A stretch of DNA of 64,000 nucleotides from Silurus meridionalis (Eukaryota; Chordata; Actinopteri; Siluriformes; Siluridae): contig NC_060898.1 of assembly GCF_014805685.1 (NCBI RefSeq), positions 6,533,501 to 6,597,500 on the forward strand. Direction: 5' to 3'. The notes under the pieces are model-generated. The model saw only the letters and a program-made list of their open reading frames with translations, made no database searches and was not told the origin of the DNA. Each line of letters opens with the position of its first letter. Position 1 is the stretch's first letter. Below, piece after piece: positions 57,501 through 59,893 of the stretch. The translations under genes were made by a program, and so were the position numbers.

Positions 57501-58507
57501 ATGCAACCCCCATGTAGCTGATCCTAACTGGGTTATTTGAAGTGTCAGGCATTCATCTAAGGACACACTAACCTTTGTCTTTTTTGTACCTTTAATAGGG
57601 GTCTTTAGAAAATGCTTGTGGCCTGACCTCTGCTCTCGGAAAGTACAATGGTCCTAATTGAGCACTATGCTCTCTGTGACACTGCTTGATGACTAGGTCA
57701 TGATCCACACTGGGGCACTTCATTTTAGCGATCGTTTGTGTTGCTGTTGTTGCTAATGTTTGTAGTCAGCTGTGAAATCAGCTTATTAGCATGACCCATC
57801 AGTATGTATTAACATGATTAAATAATGAAATGTAATAATAAAAGTTGACCATTCTTTTCCATTATGCAAGAGCCATGATTATTTACATCCACCCTGAAGC
57901 GTTGGACAGCTGCCTGATCTAATTCATACACTGTCTCATGACAATTGCACCTGTTATTGTACCATTTCCCACTGCTGAACTCTGAAGTCTTTATTTTTAT
58001 GCAACCGGTTGAATTCCAGTATCGTAATAAATATGGCAGTTGTTTCACTTCTTAATTAAGAACTTTTATCCATGAAATCTTTTTATTGTTTATTTCAATT
58101 CTCATTCTAGGAATCTGGGTTACTTTGCACAGCAGTCAAGTCCCTCTGCAGCAATCCTGTGCTTGTGGGAAGTTCAACATCAGGAACGAGGAGATCTTGA
58201 CTCTCTGGCCAGTGCCTTGGAGGAAATTGGACGTGTCCAGGTCAAACAGTCTGGCATTATATGTAATCAGGACCACCCCAAACAGCAGGTAGTCATGGGT
58301 AACATGGACGAAACCAAACACCCAGCCAATTCCCTCACCCTGAACTACTCGAAAAACTCATCTAACATCATTTGCATGATGGAAAAGTCTGGAAAAGTGG
58401 ATGATATTCTTATCCTGGACCAGGCAAGACACAACACTGGCAAATCTCTAACCACTGACCCAACTATTGGCTCTTACAGCAATGACTTAGACTCAGAAGA
58501 CACCTAG
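3147..58507 (+). CDS. unc5d: unc5d, netrin receptor UNC5D (3' part, 15 coding exons)
   Basis: Type I membrane dependence receptor for netrin/FLRT-type guidance cues. Fifteen exons (3147-3290, 3378-3481, 18284-18464, 26342-26509, 27995-28159, 29004-29039, 30663-30851, 36608-36928, 37174-37258, 43817-43979, 46813-47034, 50945-51097, 52337-52501, 53924-54102, 58111-58507) join in one open frame of 890 residues, counting the split first Gly as residue 1. Order seen: Ig1 end (1-48), Ig2 (about 50-143), TSP1 (144-199), TSP1 (200-254), juxtamembrane (255-276), TM (277-298), linker, ZU5 (about 437-575), UPA (about 580-715), death domain (about 725-800), tail to 890. Motifs such as [23 protein letters not shown] and RQRICATFD are UNC5-specific. 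UNC5D is favoured over A/B/C by the DKKLLHDLK microexon, GVDAIDAS after the TM, the [12 protein letters not shown] linker and [10 protein letters not shown]; this comparison is from memory. The signal-peptide exons are outside the window. The teleost a/b duplicate is undecided. Confidence 0.95.
3378..3481 (+). CDS. unc5d: unc5d exon: Ig1-Ig2 linker and first Ig2 strand
   Basis: 104 nt encoding residues 49-83 ([18 protein letters not shown] then [14 protein letters not shown], which carries the first Ig2 cysteine). Tyr49 is split across the junction (T|AC). It is separated from the previous exon by an intron of only 87 nt. The acceptor is tttaag, the donor gttagt, and the exon ends in phase 0. 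Confidence 0.93.
3482..5636. other. intronic DNA, no gene or clear repeat recognised
   Basis: Start of the 14.8-kb intron after the Ig1-Ig2 linker exon. AT-rich, with short poly-A/T runs and short spurious ORFs only. Nothing with protein-family similarity was seen on either strand. Confidence 0.5.
5637..6056 (+). mobile_element. Tc1-derived MITE copy (family M1), internally deleted
   Basis: Left terminal repeat ttacattatatagac...ttgtggacacctga; right terminal repeat gtcaggtgttccaaaac...ttgtccatatagtgta. The body retains catttagttctcttttgctc, tagattttggag and gccactcaagatcttcc, but lacks much of the region between catgcaaacc and the right end found in fuller copies. Confidence 0.8.
6190..6290 (-). 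mobile_element. decayed tRNA-derived SINE fragment (family S1)
   Basis: The + strand reads ggatttgaatttgcaacctt...taaccactt, the complement of a tRNA-like promoter (A-box 'agtggttaag' and B-box 'ggttcaaatcc'-type). The same arrangement occurs at 34615-34712, 15105-15215 and 63848-64000. Confidence 0.45.
6702..7160. repeat. dispersed 'agtagtggacagta...tactttta' repeat
   Basis: Contains agtagtggacagtaaggaag, ttaagtatctaaatttt, cttttcactccactgcattt and tacttttgatacttttacat. This degenerate acttttac-rich pattern is common as a fish DNA-transposon derivative. Boundaries are approximate and the family is unassigned. Confidence 0.4.
7701..7760 (+). repeat. (GA)n microsatellite
   Basis: GA repeat of about 60 bp with a single T interruption. 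It is intronic and more than 10 kb from the next exon. Confidence 0.95.
8731..8892 (+). pseudogene. Tc1-like transposase C-terminal fragment
   Basis: The + frame reads [23 protein letters not shown] and so on to a stop at 8890. This is the Tc1/mariner '[12 protein letters not shown]' block that carries the third catalytic acidic residue. Upstream sequence is too decayed to follow, so only the last 53 codons are recognisable. Confidence 0.7.
8962..9805 (-). pseudogene. decayed Tc1-like transposase
   Basis: On the minus strand, from the ATG at 9805, [18 protein letters not shown] opens a helix-turn-helix N-terminus, followed by [33 protein letters not shown] and, nearer the left, fragments such as GRHHLIGPK/ILQ and the WPPQ-type end. 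Much of the catalytic core is deleted. A foldback-repeat piece (9390-9476) is inserted. The 3' flank on the minus strand reaches gcatgctattcagcatcaat at 8961. Confidence 0.7.
9390..9476 (+). mobile_element. foldback repeat end fragment (family F1)
   Basis: Reads agctgctttgagacaatgtc, gaaaagagctatagaaataaac and ttaaacttgaacttgaat. It matches the right arm of the 19205-19790 element and splits the Tc1 pseudogene. Confidence 0.7.
10180..10482 (+). mobile_element. foldback-family (F1) copy with (ATTGA)n end
   Basis: cagatgaggatgggtttcc, ggttcctctcaaggtttctt, ctcagggagttcttccttgccactg and gctgctttgagacagtg are followed by a pentanucleotide tract (10405-10482) drifting from GAATT to GAATC. The same block order, inverted, forms 19208-19470. 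Confidence 0.7.
10700..11960. other. intronic DNA between the inverted arms, unassigned
   Basis: No gene seen. Short fragments (agtaggtggcaccgatag, ccaaatttgttaagaattgg) resemble a dispersed fish repeat also hinted at 14890-15060, but no family boundaries can be drawn. Confidence 0.35.
11961..12079 (+). mobile_element. SINE S1 fragment
   Basis: ggtggtagcttagtttttaag (A-box region), ttggactctggaccggaaag and caagctgccactgctgggtac follow the S1 order seen in the better copy at 63848. It is truncated into the right arm of the inverted repeat. Confidence 0.55.
12189..12349 (+). repeat. compound pentanucleotide tract (GATTT)n(TTCAA)n(TTGAC)n
   Basis: Three successive 5-mer arrays: 12189-12246, 12246-12287 and 12303-12349. 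They are separated by the F1 fragment gcttgctcatcaggga, whose interior has been lost. Confidence 0.9.
12348..12420 (+). mobile_element. SINE S1 3' part
   Basis: gagcaaggcccttaaacc, ttaactgctcagttg and cgctctggataagggtgtt form the conserved tail common to many fish SINEs. The tRNA-like head is absent. Confidence 0.6.
12480..14600. other. repeat-poor block in the large intron
   Basis: About 2.1 kb with higher sequence complexity than its surroundings and no recognised transposon or gene; only short poly-A/T runs interrupt it. Candidate place for conserved regulatory sequence, by inference only. Confidence 0.3.
15105..15215 (+). mobile_element. SINE S1 copy, truncated
   Basis: ggtggtagcccagtggttaag (A-box), gataaattcagatctcagcacc (degenerate B-box), aaaagctgccactgc and ttgtggataagg appear in the S1 order. 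Confidence 0.6.
15700..15915 (+). mobile_element. SINE-like repeat S2 fragment
   Basis: gcatcccggatgggatgcca, tttacacactccggagcatttag, cagccaatatcactgccaac, aggaggtagggggtaaac and gactccacacagag are the ordered blocks of the widespread fish repeat with a tRNA-like end on its minus strand. Related copies: 37481-37710, 38255-38445 and 41310-41745. Confidence 0.55.
15920..17495. other. intronic DNA, nothing recognised
   Basis: An open stretch at 16974-17246 has no domain, no conservation clue and a lysine-rich end typical of chance AT-rich translation. No repeat boundaries found. Confidence 0.4.
17504..18134. mobile_element. hAT-type non-autonomous element (631 bp)
   Basis: Flanked by a perfect 8-bp duplication attatctg at 17496-17503 and 18135-18142. 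Termini are tagggctgtca and tgacagaccta, near-perfect inverted repeats. The right end carries the gattaatcgtgattaatt and taatcgattgacag pattern typical of a known fish hAT family. No transposase inside. It ends 149 bp before the Ig2 exon. Confidence 0.85.
18284..18464 (+). CDS. unc5d: unc5d exon: Ig domain 2
   Basis: 181 nt encoding residues 84-143: [32 protein letters not shown] (second Ig2 cysteine) and [17 protein letters not shown]. It follows a 14.8-kb intron. The acceptor ttttag and donor gtaagt are both strong. The NYTC sequon is a likely N-glycosylation site. Confidence 0.95.
19205..19790. mobile_element. foldback element F1, 115-bp terminal inverted repeats
   Basis: The left arm (19208-19325) and the complement of the right arm (19660-19785) match through tctatagc-cttttcacaac, agacattgtctcaaagcag, ctttacagaa and cctgatgagca. 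Both ends finish in a (TTGAC)n/(TCAAG)n pentamer. The interior contains the rest of the family (gaggaaccagactcaaaagg). No ORF of note. It sits in the 3' region of LINE A. Confidence 0.8.
20650..24010 (-). pseudogene. LINE B, L2/CR1-type, inserted into LINE A
   Basis: Minus strand, 5' to 3'. [17 protein letters not shown] lies at about 23730. Endonuclease pieces ([50 protein letters not shown]) lie at 23547-23220. RT pieces ([18 protein letters not shown] near 21930) come next, then a C-terminus [25 protein letters not shown] at 21370-21128. A 3' UTR ending in aataaaagcttcttgacttgac lies at 20650-20760. FSDD replaces FADD, and frame breaks are frequent, so it is dead. A short F1 piece is inserted at 21055-21115. 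Confidence 0.8.
24700..25022. mobile_element. hAT-type non-autonomous element (323 bp)
   Basis: Perfect 8-bp duplication gtatacac at 24692-24699 and 25023-25030. Ends are caggggtcaccaac and gttggtaacccctg, a 14-bp inverted repeat with one mismatch. The interior begins with the GC-rich gtggtgcccgcaggc block typical of a vertebrate-wide hAT MITE family. Confidence 0.88.
25266..25327 (+). repeat. (ATTTT)n microsatellite
   Basis: About 62 bp of ATTTT units with minor interruptions, in the intron before the first TSP1 exon. Confidence 0.92.
26342..26509 (+). CDS. unc5d: unc5d exon: thrombospondin type-1 repeat 1
   Basis: 168 nt for residues 144-199, one complete TSP1 module. It shows the W-x-x-W-x-x-W motif (WSLWSDW, potential C-mannosylation), six cysteines and the UNC5 signature [14 protein letters not shown]. 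Both ends are phase 1, so the module is symmetric and could be skipped in frame. Confidence 0.95.
26510..27994. other. intron between the two TSP1 exons, unassigned
   Basis: Holds a locally GC-richer block (about 26690-27450) with an open stretch at 26992-27207 of 71 codons. I recognise neither a transposon nor a protein family. The rest is AT-rich. Confidence 0.35.
27995..28159 (+). CDS. unc5d: unc5d exon: thrombospondin type-1 repeat 2
   Basis: 165 nt for residues 200-254: [38 protein letters not shown] and NCTGDLCSQ. It is phase 1 at both ends. The acceptor gtag sits directly after a TG/TTGTG-rich tract (27969-27990) that is poor in C, so the polypyrimidine tract is unusual. The donor is gtgaga. 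Confidence 0.94.
28281..28665 (-). mobile_element. Tc1-derived MITE copy (family M1)
   Basis: Inverted orientation. It starts tacactgtatacacataag and ends gtcaggtgtccataaac...gtccataaagtgta. The body has acaggatgtctttggatg, gactgcaccccag, aacacccttgtggttgaatg and tctagtggaacatctgccc. The middle section is deleted relative to 61928-62424. Confidence 0.78.
28972..28998 (+). repeat. (GT)n tract before the microexon
   Basis: GT repeat with one A interruption, ending only 5 nt before the cag acceptor dinucleotide of the 36-nt exon. It occupies the polypyrimidine-tract position. Confidence 0.9.
29004..29039 (+). CDS. unc5d: unc5d juxtamembrane microexon (36 nt)
   Basis: Encodes [12 protein letters not shown] between the second TSP1 module and the membrane helix. 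The acceptor tctgcag follows a (GT)n run at 28972-28998; the donor is gtaaga. The length is a multiple of three and both ends are phase 1, so inclusion or skipping keeps the frame. The equivalent position in mammalian UNC5B is an alternatively used exon, so this is a cassette candidate. Similarity to human UNC5D (DKKPLHEIK, from memory) supports the call. Confidence 0.88.
29205..29720 (+). mobile_element. dispersed DNA repeat R1, copy 1
   Basis: Opens with gatgtgtctcaatcagctcc and aagctccctatg; closes with cctaatgagttccctgacta and ctgaactag. The interior has gcgcattgtgggatt. The same opening, interior and closing sequence recur in order at 58931-59447. A poly-T run of about 25 nt is at 29462-29486. 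Confidence 0.6.
29721..30574. other. intronic DNA before the transmembrane exon
   Basis: AT-rich with no recognised gene or repeat until the (TCTA)n tract. Confidence 0.4.
30575..30655 (+). repeat. (TCTA)20 microsatellite abutting the transmembrane exon
   Basis: An 81-bp uninterrupted tetranucleotide run; tttattag then leads directly into the exon at 30663. The repeat must overlap the polypyrimidine tract and probably the branch-point region. Confidence 0.97.
30663..30851 (+). CDS. unc5d: unc5d exon: transmembrane helix and inner juxtamembrane
   Basis: 189 nt for residues 267-329. [20 protein letters not shown] (residues 276-295) begins a single hydrophobic span ending at TLYRR, whose basic stop-transfer gives the cytoplasmic side. 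GVDAIDAS (306-313) lies where other UNC5 receptors carry the caspase site that releases the pro-apoptotic fragment (inference). [11 protein letters not shown] closes the exon. The acceptor tttattag is 7 nt from a long (TCTA)n repeat. It is phase 1 at both ends. Confidence 0.95.
31105..31371 (-). mobile_element. Tc1-derived MITE fragment (family M1)
   Basis: gaagatcttgagtggtctga, agagctctgacctcaaaac, gactgcaccccaggcctctt, aaatctagtgaaacatc and the terminal gttagatgtctacaaac...ttgtccatttagtgta. The distal half, including the other terminal repeat, is missing. Confidence 0.75.
31584..31858 (+). repeat. cluster of three (CA)n microsatellites
   Basis: CA arrays at 31584-31620, 31703-31772 (interrupted by G) and 31836-31858, within 275 bp. 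Confidence 0.93.
32217..32970 (+). mobile_element. Tc1-derived MITE copy (family M1), split by a hAT element
   Basis: Left terminus tacacattatagaaacaaaa with gtttgtggacacctg. The body resumes after the hAT insertion (tgctcttgaaataatctc, gaggcctggggtgcagtcag, gccactcaagatctttt, tggtcatgctggaacaggat) and decays before the right terminus. Confidence 0.78.
32268..32612. mobile_element. hAT-type non-autonomous element (345 bp)
   Basis: Perfect 8-bp duplication atttgtat at 32260-32267 and 32613-32620. Left end tagtgaagtg, right end cgacccatcacta (complement tagtgatgggtcg). Interior blocks such as tgaacgactcgga and gactcacgagatgaacta match a fish hAT MITE family. It interrupts an M1 copy. Confidence 0.82.
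33000..33970. other. intronic DNA, nothing recognised
   Basis: AT-rich; no family similarity seen on either strand. Confidence 0.4.
33972..34034 (+). repeat. (CA)n microsatellite
   Basis: About 31 uninterrupted CA units, followed by (CACT)n. Confidence 0.96.
34545..34855 (-). mobile_element. Tc1-derived MITE fragment (family M1) with SINE insertion
   Basis: Starts tacactgtattgccaaaggt, ends gtcaggtgtctacaaac...tgtacatatggagta, with gcaaaactgttccagacatt and gtgagctccatgaagg between. A SINE S1 piece occupies 34615-34712. Confidence 0.7.
34615..34712 (-). mobile_element. SINE S1 fragment inside a MITE
   Basis: The + strand reads tcctgctcaagggcccagca, tggtgctaggacttgaactc (B-box complement) and ataaccattgagctacca (A-box complement), the mirror of the S1 copy at 63848. 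Confidence 0.65.
34860..36600. other. intronic DNA before the linker exon
   Basis: AT-rich with no gene or defined repeat. A tttgattcaatgctgcattc patch resembles a diverged F1-type end, but too weakly to call. Confidence 0.35.
36608..36928 (+). CDS. unc5d: unc5d exon: cytoplasmic linker before ZU5
   Basis: 321 nt, residues 330-436. It contains [32 protein letters not shown], then [16 protein letters not shown], leading into ZU5. The length and the SFMMSLGV stretch resemble UNC5D rather than UNC5A-C (recalled). The donor gtttgt is weak and runs straight into a (GT)n repeat from 36932. Confidence 0.93.
36932..36993 (+). repeat. (GT)31 at the donor of the linker exon
   Basis: Starts 3 nt after the donor dinucleotide at 36929 and continues into a (CTGT)n run to 37027. 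The 245-nt intron is largely GT/TG repeat. Confidence 0.96.
37103..37153 (+). repeat. (TG)25 upstream of the first ZU5 exon
   Basis: Ends 18 nt before the acceptor AG at 37172-37173. It is complementary in RNA to the (AC)n run on the other side of the exon. Confidence 0.96.
37174..37258 (+). CDS. unc5d: unc5d exon: start of ZU5 domain
   Basis: 85 nt, residues 437-464 plus two bases of Cys465: [25 protein letters not shown] then EIT. This is the canonical opening of ZU5. Acceptor tttgcag; donor gtaata. The exon is not a multiple of three, so skipping would break the frame. It is enclosed by (GT)n upstream and (AC)n downstream. Confidence 0.93.
37267..37293 (+). repeat. (AC)13 immediately after the first ZU5 exon donor
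   Basis: Begins 8 nt after the exon boundary (donor gtaata at 37259). Confidence 0.96.
37413..37467 (+). repeat. (GT)n microsatellite
   Basis: GT run with two CT interruptions, 155 nt into the intron after the first ZU5 exon. Confidence 0.93.
37481..37710 (+). mobile_element. SINE-like repeat S2 copy
   Basis: (ATTC)n start, gctttaataactgctagatt, tctgaagcctgcccccaaaa, gcatcatgcacacaaaca and agctaatcctcac in the S2 order. Confidence 0.6.
38255..38445 (+). mobile_element. SINE-like repeat S2, decayed
   Basis: cattcattcttatcaggatc, then the distal tRNA-like end aaatcaaaccttaaagcctg and gagctgtgtgatccaccgca. Confidence 0.45.
39091..39144 (+). repeat. (TG)27 microsatellite
   Basis: Uninterrupted TG repeat inside the 6.6-kb intron. 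Confidence 0.96.
39560..39720 (+). mobile_element. Tc1-derived MITE fragment (family M1), left end
   Basis: tgtttgtggacatcagaatg, catttagtcctcttttgctg and cttctgggaaataattcc. It stops at about 39720. Sequence beginning tacagtcaacccccgttgat (39752) resembles a pogo/Tigger-type terminal repeat, so another element probably follows. Confidence 0.65.
40190..40588 (+). mobile_element. Tc1-derived MITE copy (family M1), right part
   Basis: ctccactcttctgtgaag, tagattttggattgtgcttg, gtgttcaataaggttgaggtcag, gcaggccactcaagatctt, gagacatcctatacaattg and the right end ttttgtccatatagtg. Confidence 0.8.
41310..41745 (+). mobile_element. SINE-like repeat S2, two tRNA-like ends
   Basis: atcctggtcaggttcaagat, atctggatcctatcactggt and ccaggaaaccaatgaaccc, then two successive distal ends, accctggagctgtaacatag and gagctgtgagacagaactgc. 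This suggests two overlapping or tandem copies. Confidence 0.55.
41873..43362 (-). mobile_element. Tc1-like transposon, full length but decayed
   Basis: About 1.49 kb between matching ends: tacagtatcttacaaaagtg at the left and cacttttgtgagatactgta at the right, starting and ending in TA. Internal acttttgt/agtacacc subterminal repeats are also present. The transposase relic is on the minus strand. The 'tacagtatctcacaaaagtgagtac' end is a widespread fish Tc1 family. Confidence 0.9.
42047..42999 (-). pseudogene. Tc1 transposase relic
   Basis: Minus strand, from the ATG at 42999 ([15 protein letters not shown] start). It shows the paired-type HTH region with NRPRKGRAK, then [23 protein letters not shown], [22 protein letters not shown] and, at the end, [28 protein letters not shown] to a stop at 42047. 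The DDE core is broken by deletions and frame shifts, so it is inactive. Confidence 0.8.
43456..43497 (+). repeat. (ATT)n microsatellite
   Basis: 14 trinucleotide units just downstream of the Tc1 element. Confidence 0.93.
43817..43979 (+). CDS. unc5d: unc5d exon: ZU5 middle
   Basis: 163 nt encoding residues 466-519: [36 protein letters not shown] and [10 protein letters not shown]. The first base C completes Cys465 (TG|C). The acceptor reads tttcagcag, a tandem NAGNAG site, so an isoform lacking Ser466 is possible. Donor gtcagt. Confidence 0.94.
43980..45700. other. intronic DNA, no gene
   Basis: AT-rich with short local arrays (tatatatatatgtgtgtg near 44531, a ttacatatac/attatatac array near 44765). 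No family recognised. Confidence 0.35.
45714..46330 (+). pseudogene. RTE-like LINE, RT C-terminus and 3' end
   Basis: + strand: [41 protein letters not shown] and RMDKIRN, then after a frameshift [40 protein letters not shown] and 3' end gtggcgaccccctaatggg...gccgaaagaagaagaag. This terminal block recurs in the fragment at 651-815 and in the SINE at 57203-57438. 5'-truncated and frame-broken. Confidence 0.8.
46813..47034 (+). CDS. unc5d: unc5d exon: ZU5 end and start of UPA
   Basis: 222 nt (74 codons, phase 0 at both ends), residues 520-593: [26 protein letters not shown], then [11 protein letters not shown] and [16 protein letters not shown]. The RVYC-D-TP motif marks the ZU5-UPA transition in UNC5 proteins. 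Acceptor ttgcag; donor gtgaca. Confidence 0.95.
47540..47915 (+). mobile_element. old Tc1-derived MITE copy (family M1)
   Basis: ttatgtggacacctgatcaa, gctcttctgggaaggatttg, ctagattttggattgcata, attcatcccaaaggtgttc and tggggtcagagatctg, in family order but strongly diverged. Confidence 0.65.
47916..49877. other. intronic DNA, unassigned apart from a telomere-like palindrome
   Basis: No gene. Contains the (TTAGGG)-type palindrome at 48870-48898 and several poly-T runs. Confidence 0.35.
48870..48898. repeat. telomere-like palindrome
   Basis: gggttagggtt followed directly by aaccctaaccctaaccc: two G-strand units meeting three C-strand units. Confidence 0.85.
49878..50360 (-). mobile_element. 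Tc1-derived MITE copy (family M1), nearly complete body
   Basis: tactctacatggacaaaagt, tgccatatgtggtt, acccaaacctgttccagcat, gggttggagtgaaaaatctt, tctgatttcaaccctactga, cacccttgtggctgaatgag and tctagtggaacatctttcc. The frame around 50110 still reads [14 protein letters not shown], a Tc1 transposase '[13 protein letters not shown]' relic. Confidence 0.82.
50945..51097 (+). CDS. unc5d: unc5d exon: UPA domain
   Basis: 153 nt, residues 594-644: [43 protein letters not shown]. It aligns with the EEPKLLHFKG...LQISV region of UNC5D, but its N-terminal half is divergent. The acceptor is tgtgtag. The donor gtcccg is the weakest in the gene and is accepted because the next exon continues [10 protein letters not shown] exactly as in the family. 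Confidence 0.88.
51504..51690 (-). mobile_element. foldback family F1 fragment
   Basis: aattcaattcagttcatttt, gtgtttttcacgatggac, actgtctcaaaacagcttta and atttatccacaacgaggaag: the left-arm order of 19208-19400. Confidence 0.65.
52301..52322 (+). repeat. (CT)n tract in the UPA-exon acceptor
   Basis: CT run inside a longer pyrimidine stretch (52271-52335) leading to ctgcag at 52331-52336. Confidence 0.93.
52337..52501 (+). CDS. unc5d: unc5d exon: UPA domain end
   Basis: 165 nt, 55 codons, residues 645-699: [19 protein letters not shown] and [20 protein letters not shown]. The VKGHEQILQ motif matches UNC5D (LKGHEQILQ) better than UNC5B (VEGEGQIFQ), by memory. The acceptor ctgcag lies behind a (CT)n tract; the donor is gtacgc. 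Confidence 0.94.
53071..53720 (-). mobile_element. Tc1-derived MITE copy (family M1), split by a LINE tail
   Basis: tacactatatagacaaaagt start, aattgtataggatgtctttg, gttggagtggaagatcttga, then after the insertion cctattgaacacctttggga, gtggaagatctaaccagaaa and ctacatgtgtaatgggatg. The interrupting piece is 53336-53510. Confidence 0.8.
53336..53510 (+). mobile_element. LINE B-type 3' tail, 5'-truncated
   Basis: tatgtagctttatgttgtgt, accagggttctggagaaacg, tgtactgcgccagctatata and caaaagccccttgacttgac match the complement of the LINE B 3' UTR at 20650-20800. Only the terminal 170 bp inserted. Confidence 0.75.
53924..54102 (+). CDS. unc5d: unc5d exon: UPA-death domain junction
   Basis: 179 nt, residues 700-758 plus two bases of Arg759. 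[20 protein letters not shown] (720-739) and [18 protein letters not shown] form the first half of the death domain. The acceptor ccag follows a T-run; the donor gtggga is 35 nt before an (AC)n tract. The [11 protein letters not shown] stretch is UNC5D-like. Confidence 0.95.
54138..54182 (+). repeat. (AC)22 after the death-domain exon donor
   Basis: Starts 35 nt downstream of the donor gtggga at 54103. Confidence 0.95.
54543..54596 (+). repeat. (CT)27 microsatellite
   Basis: Uninterrupted CT repeat in the last coding intron, not next to a recognised exon. Confidence 0.95.
54600..56030. other. intronic DNA, nothing recognised
   Basis: No gene or transposon signature; includes a G9 homopolymer near 55095. 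Confidence 0.4.
56039..56326 (+). mobile_element. solo LTR (288 bp)
   Basis: Begins tgtcagggaacc and ends gagcgtgaca, so TGTCA...TGACA termini, flanked by a perfect 5-bp duplication aagac (56034-56038 and 56327-56331). Inside are a TATA-like tttataag at 56141 and AATAAA at 56274-56279 in LTR order. No internal retroelement genes adjoin it, so it is a recombination-derived solo LTR. Ty3/Gypsy-type is likely; an endogenous retrovirus LTR cannot be excluded. Confidence 0.85.
56340..57180. other. intronic DNA, nothing recognised
   Basis: AT-rich and without a gene or repeat that I can place. Confidence 0.4.
57203..57438 (-). mobile_element. tRNA-Glu-headed SINE with LINE-shared tail
   Basis: Minus strand: a tRNA-Glu-like head at 57435-57364, a unique body (gggttgcacaagccttagtg, gggaagggcatccagc-type), then gttgtggcgacccctaatgg, gagaacccgaaagaaagtt as the 3' end. 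A 19-bp direct repeat, ttgttggaactcctgaata, flanks it at 57184-57202 and 57439-57457 with no mismatch. The tail equals the end of the RTE-like LINE at 46285-46330. Confidence 0.88.
57364..57435 (-). tRNA. tRNA-Glu(CTC)-like SINE head (not a free gene)
   Basis: 72 nt with a seven-pair acceptor stem (including G-T pairs), A-box tggtctagtggttagg, CTC anticodon in cgctctcaccg, and B-box gggttcgatcc. It is very close to a canonical vertebrate tRNA-Glu. Because it sits at the 5' end of a SINE with target duplications, it most likely acts as the pol III promoter of the SINE. Confidence 0.75.
58111..58507 (+). CDS. unc5d: unc5d last coding exon: death domain end and C-terminal tail
   Basis: 397 nt. 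The first base completes Arg759; [21 protein letters not shown] and [15 protein letters not shown] finish the death domain at about residue 800. A hydrophilic 90-residue tail follows, with LNYSKNSSN and ending SNDLDSEDT before TAG at 58505. Mammalian UNC5D, as I remember it, stops soon after a matching FNYSRQNG motif, so roughly 50 residues look extra. Codon use and frame run uninterrupted through the tail. The TAG is followed by gtaatg, a donor-like string, so a spliced 3' UTR is possible. Confidence 0.92.
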
Positions 58508-58930
58508 GTAATGTTATGCAGAAAACAAGCCGTTATTAGCAAAGTCTACTGAAGAAAAAAAGGGGTGGTGACTAGGAGAAGTTCTTTCCTCGGTTGGACT
58601 ATGGATAGACAAAAAGGTTTTGAGAATTTGGGGTTTAAGGTGATAGTGATACAGTGTTTGTGTTTGTCAATGTGTGCAAGAGAGACAGTGACGGAGGAAG
58701 AAATAGACAGGCAGAGACTAGCACACGGAATTGTTGCAAGAATGAAGTACCGTTTCACAATGGATTTTTCTGATCTGCGGCAAATGAATTACTCATCAAA
58801 TCAAACCTGGAATTGTTGAAGACCAATAAAAGGTGGTGGGAAACGTCCACTTTTTAACTCCAGTTGCCTTTCACAACCACCTCTGACGCCCCCTGCTGGT
58901 ATTCGAAAAATTTCTAGACTCAATGAGTCA
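58508..58930 (+). other. unc5d 3' UTR (start)
   Basis: Non-coding sequence after the stop, with AATAAA at 58825. Short open stretches here are chance frames. Confidence 0.6.
58825..58830 (+). terminator. candidate polyadenylation signal of unc5d
   Basis: AATAAA lies 318 nt after the unc5d stop and is the first canonical hexamer downstream of it. A GT-rich stretch (aggtggtggg) follows directly. Longer 3' UTR isoforms cannot be excluded. Confidence 0.5.
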
Positions 58931-59447
58931 GATGCATCCTAATCAGCTCTCTAGCTCCCTCTGTGGTGAATATACCAAGAATACAAGTTCGGGCACTGAT
59001 GAGAATCCTGACTTGCTGTATATTGAGCTACTGATGAATTTTTCATATACTCTACCTGTAAAGCATTCTCACAACATCAAGCAGGACGAAATTTCTAATT
59101 TACTCATCAGTTCCTGTAAAAACGTATCAAATATTTAAGTTTTATATGTCATATTAATTTCTTTATATGACAAAATAATCAAATGTTTTTGTAATTGTAC
59201 TTCAAGCAGGATAGTAGGTTAGCTAGTGGGTTTAAAAAAAAATACAATATCAAACCATATACAACGATAACAAGCTACTTACATTTCAATCTTAAAAGAA
59301 TGACATTGTTTCCAGAGCATTGGTGGATTTTCTGCTGCATCGTGGGATTTTTAGTTTAAGGATTGAACATACCAACGCTCCAAATATCCGACTTCCTCAT
59401 CAGTTCCTGACGACTGAACTAGGGAGGTGACTGAGACACATCTCTAG
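58931..59447 (+). mobile_element. dispersed DNA repeat R1, copy 2
   Basis: Opens gatgcatcctaatcagctct...ctagctccct and closes ctgaactagggaggtgactg...agacacatc. The ends are inverted repeats of about 30 bp. The interior gctgcatcgtgggatt matches copy 1 at 29205-29720. Confidence 0.65.
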
Positions 59448-59893
59448 TCTTATGAAACCAAATTGTTTTAGTTTTTGCTCTTTCTTTCCTTCAGAAATGA
59501 GACTAGAACTTAACAGTTACGCACATGAAACAAACGAAGAGGTGAACAGATTAGACAAGAAGCATTACAGCATACACTCACATGCATTCCTTTATAGCAA
59601 GCTGTTATTGTAACCTGTTAAGATGTCTGAAGATAGATGCGCATTTAGAAAAAAATACAAAGAGTATGGAGTTTATTTATGGACGATTATGGAGAGACAG
59701 AGAAATGGCACTATGTTGTATTTAAAAAAAGGAGATTACAAATTTTATAAAAGAGATTAAAATGATAAATCTGGCATTATGAGATGTTAGAAGAGACTAG
59801 AATCTAGATCATGCAGTTCCCTTTAAGACTATCATATGGTCAGGCTTTCCTGATTAACAGGTCAGTTGAACCTGCATTTCAGTGCAAAGGACA

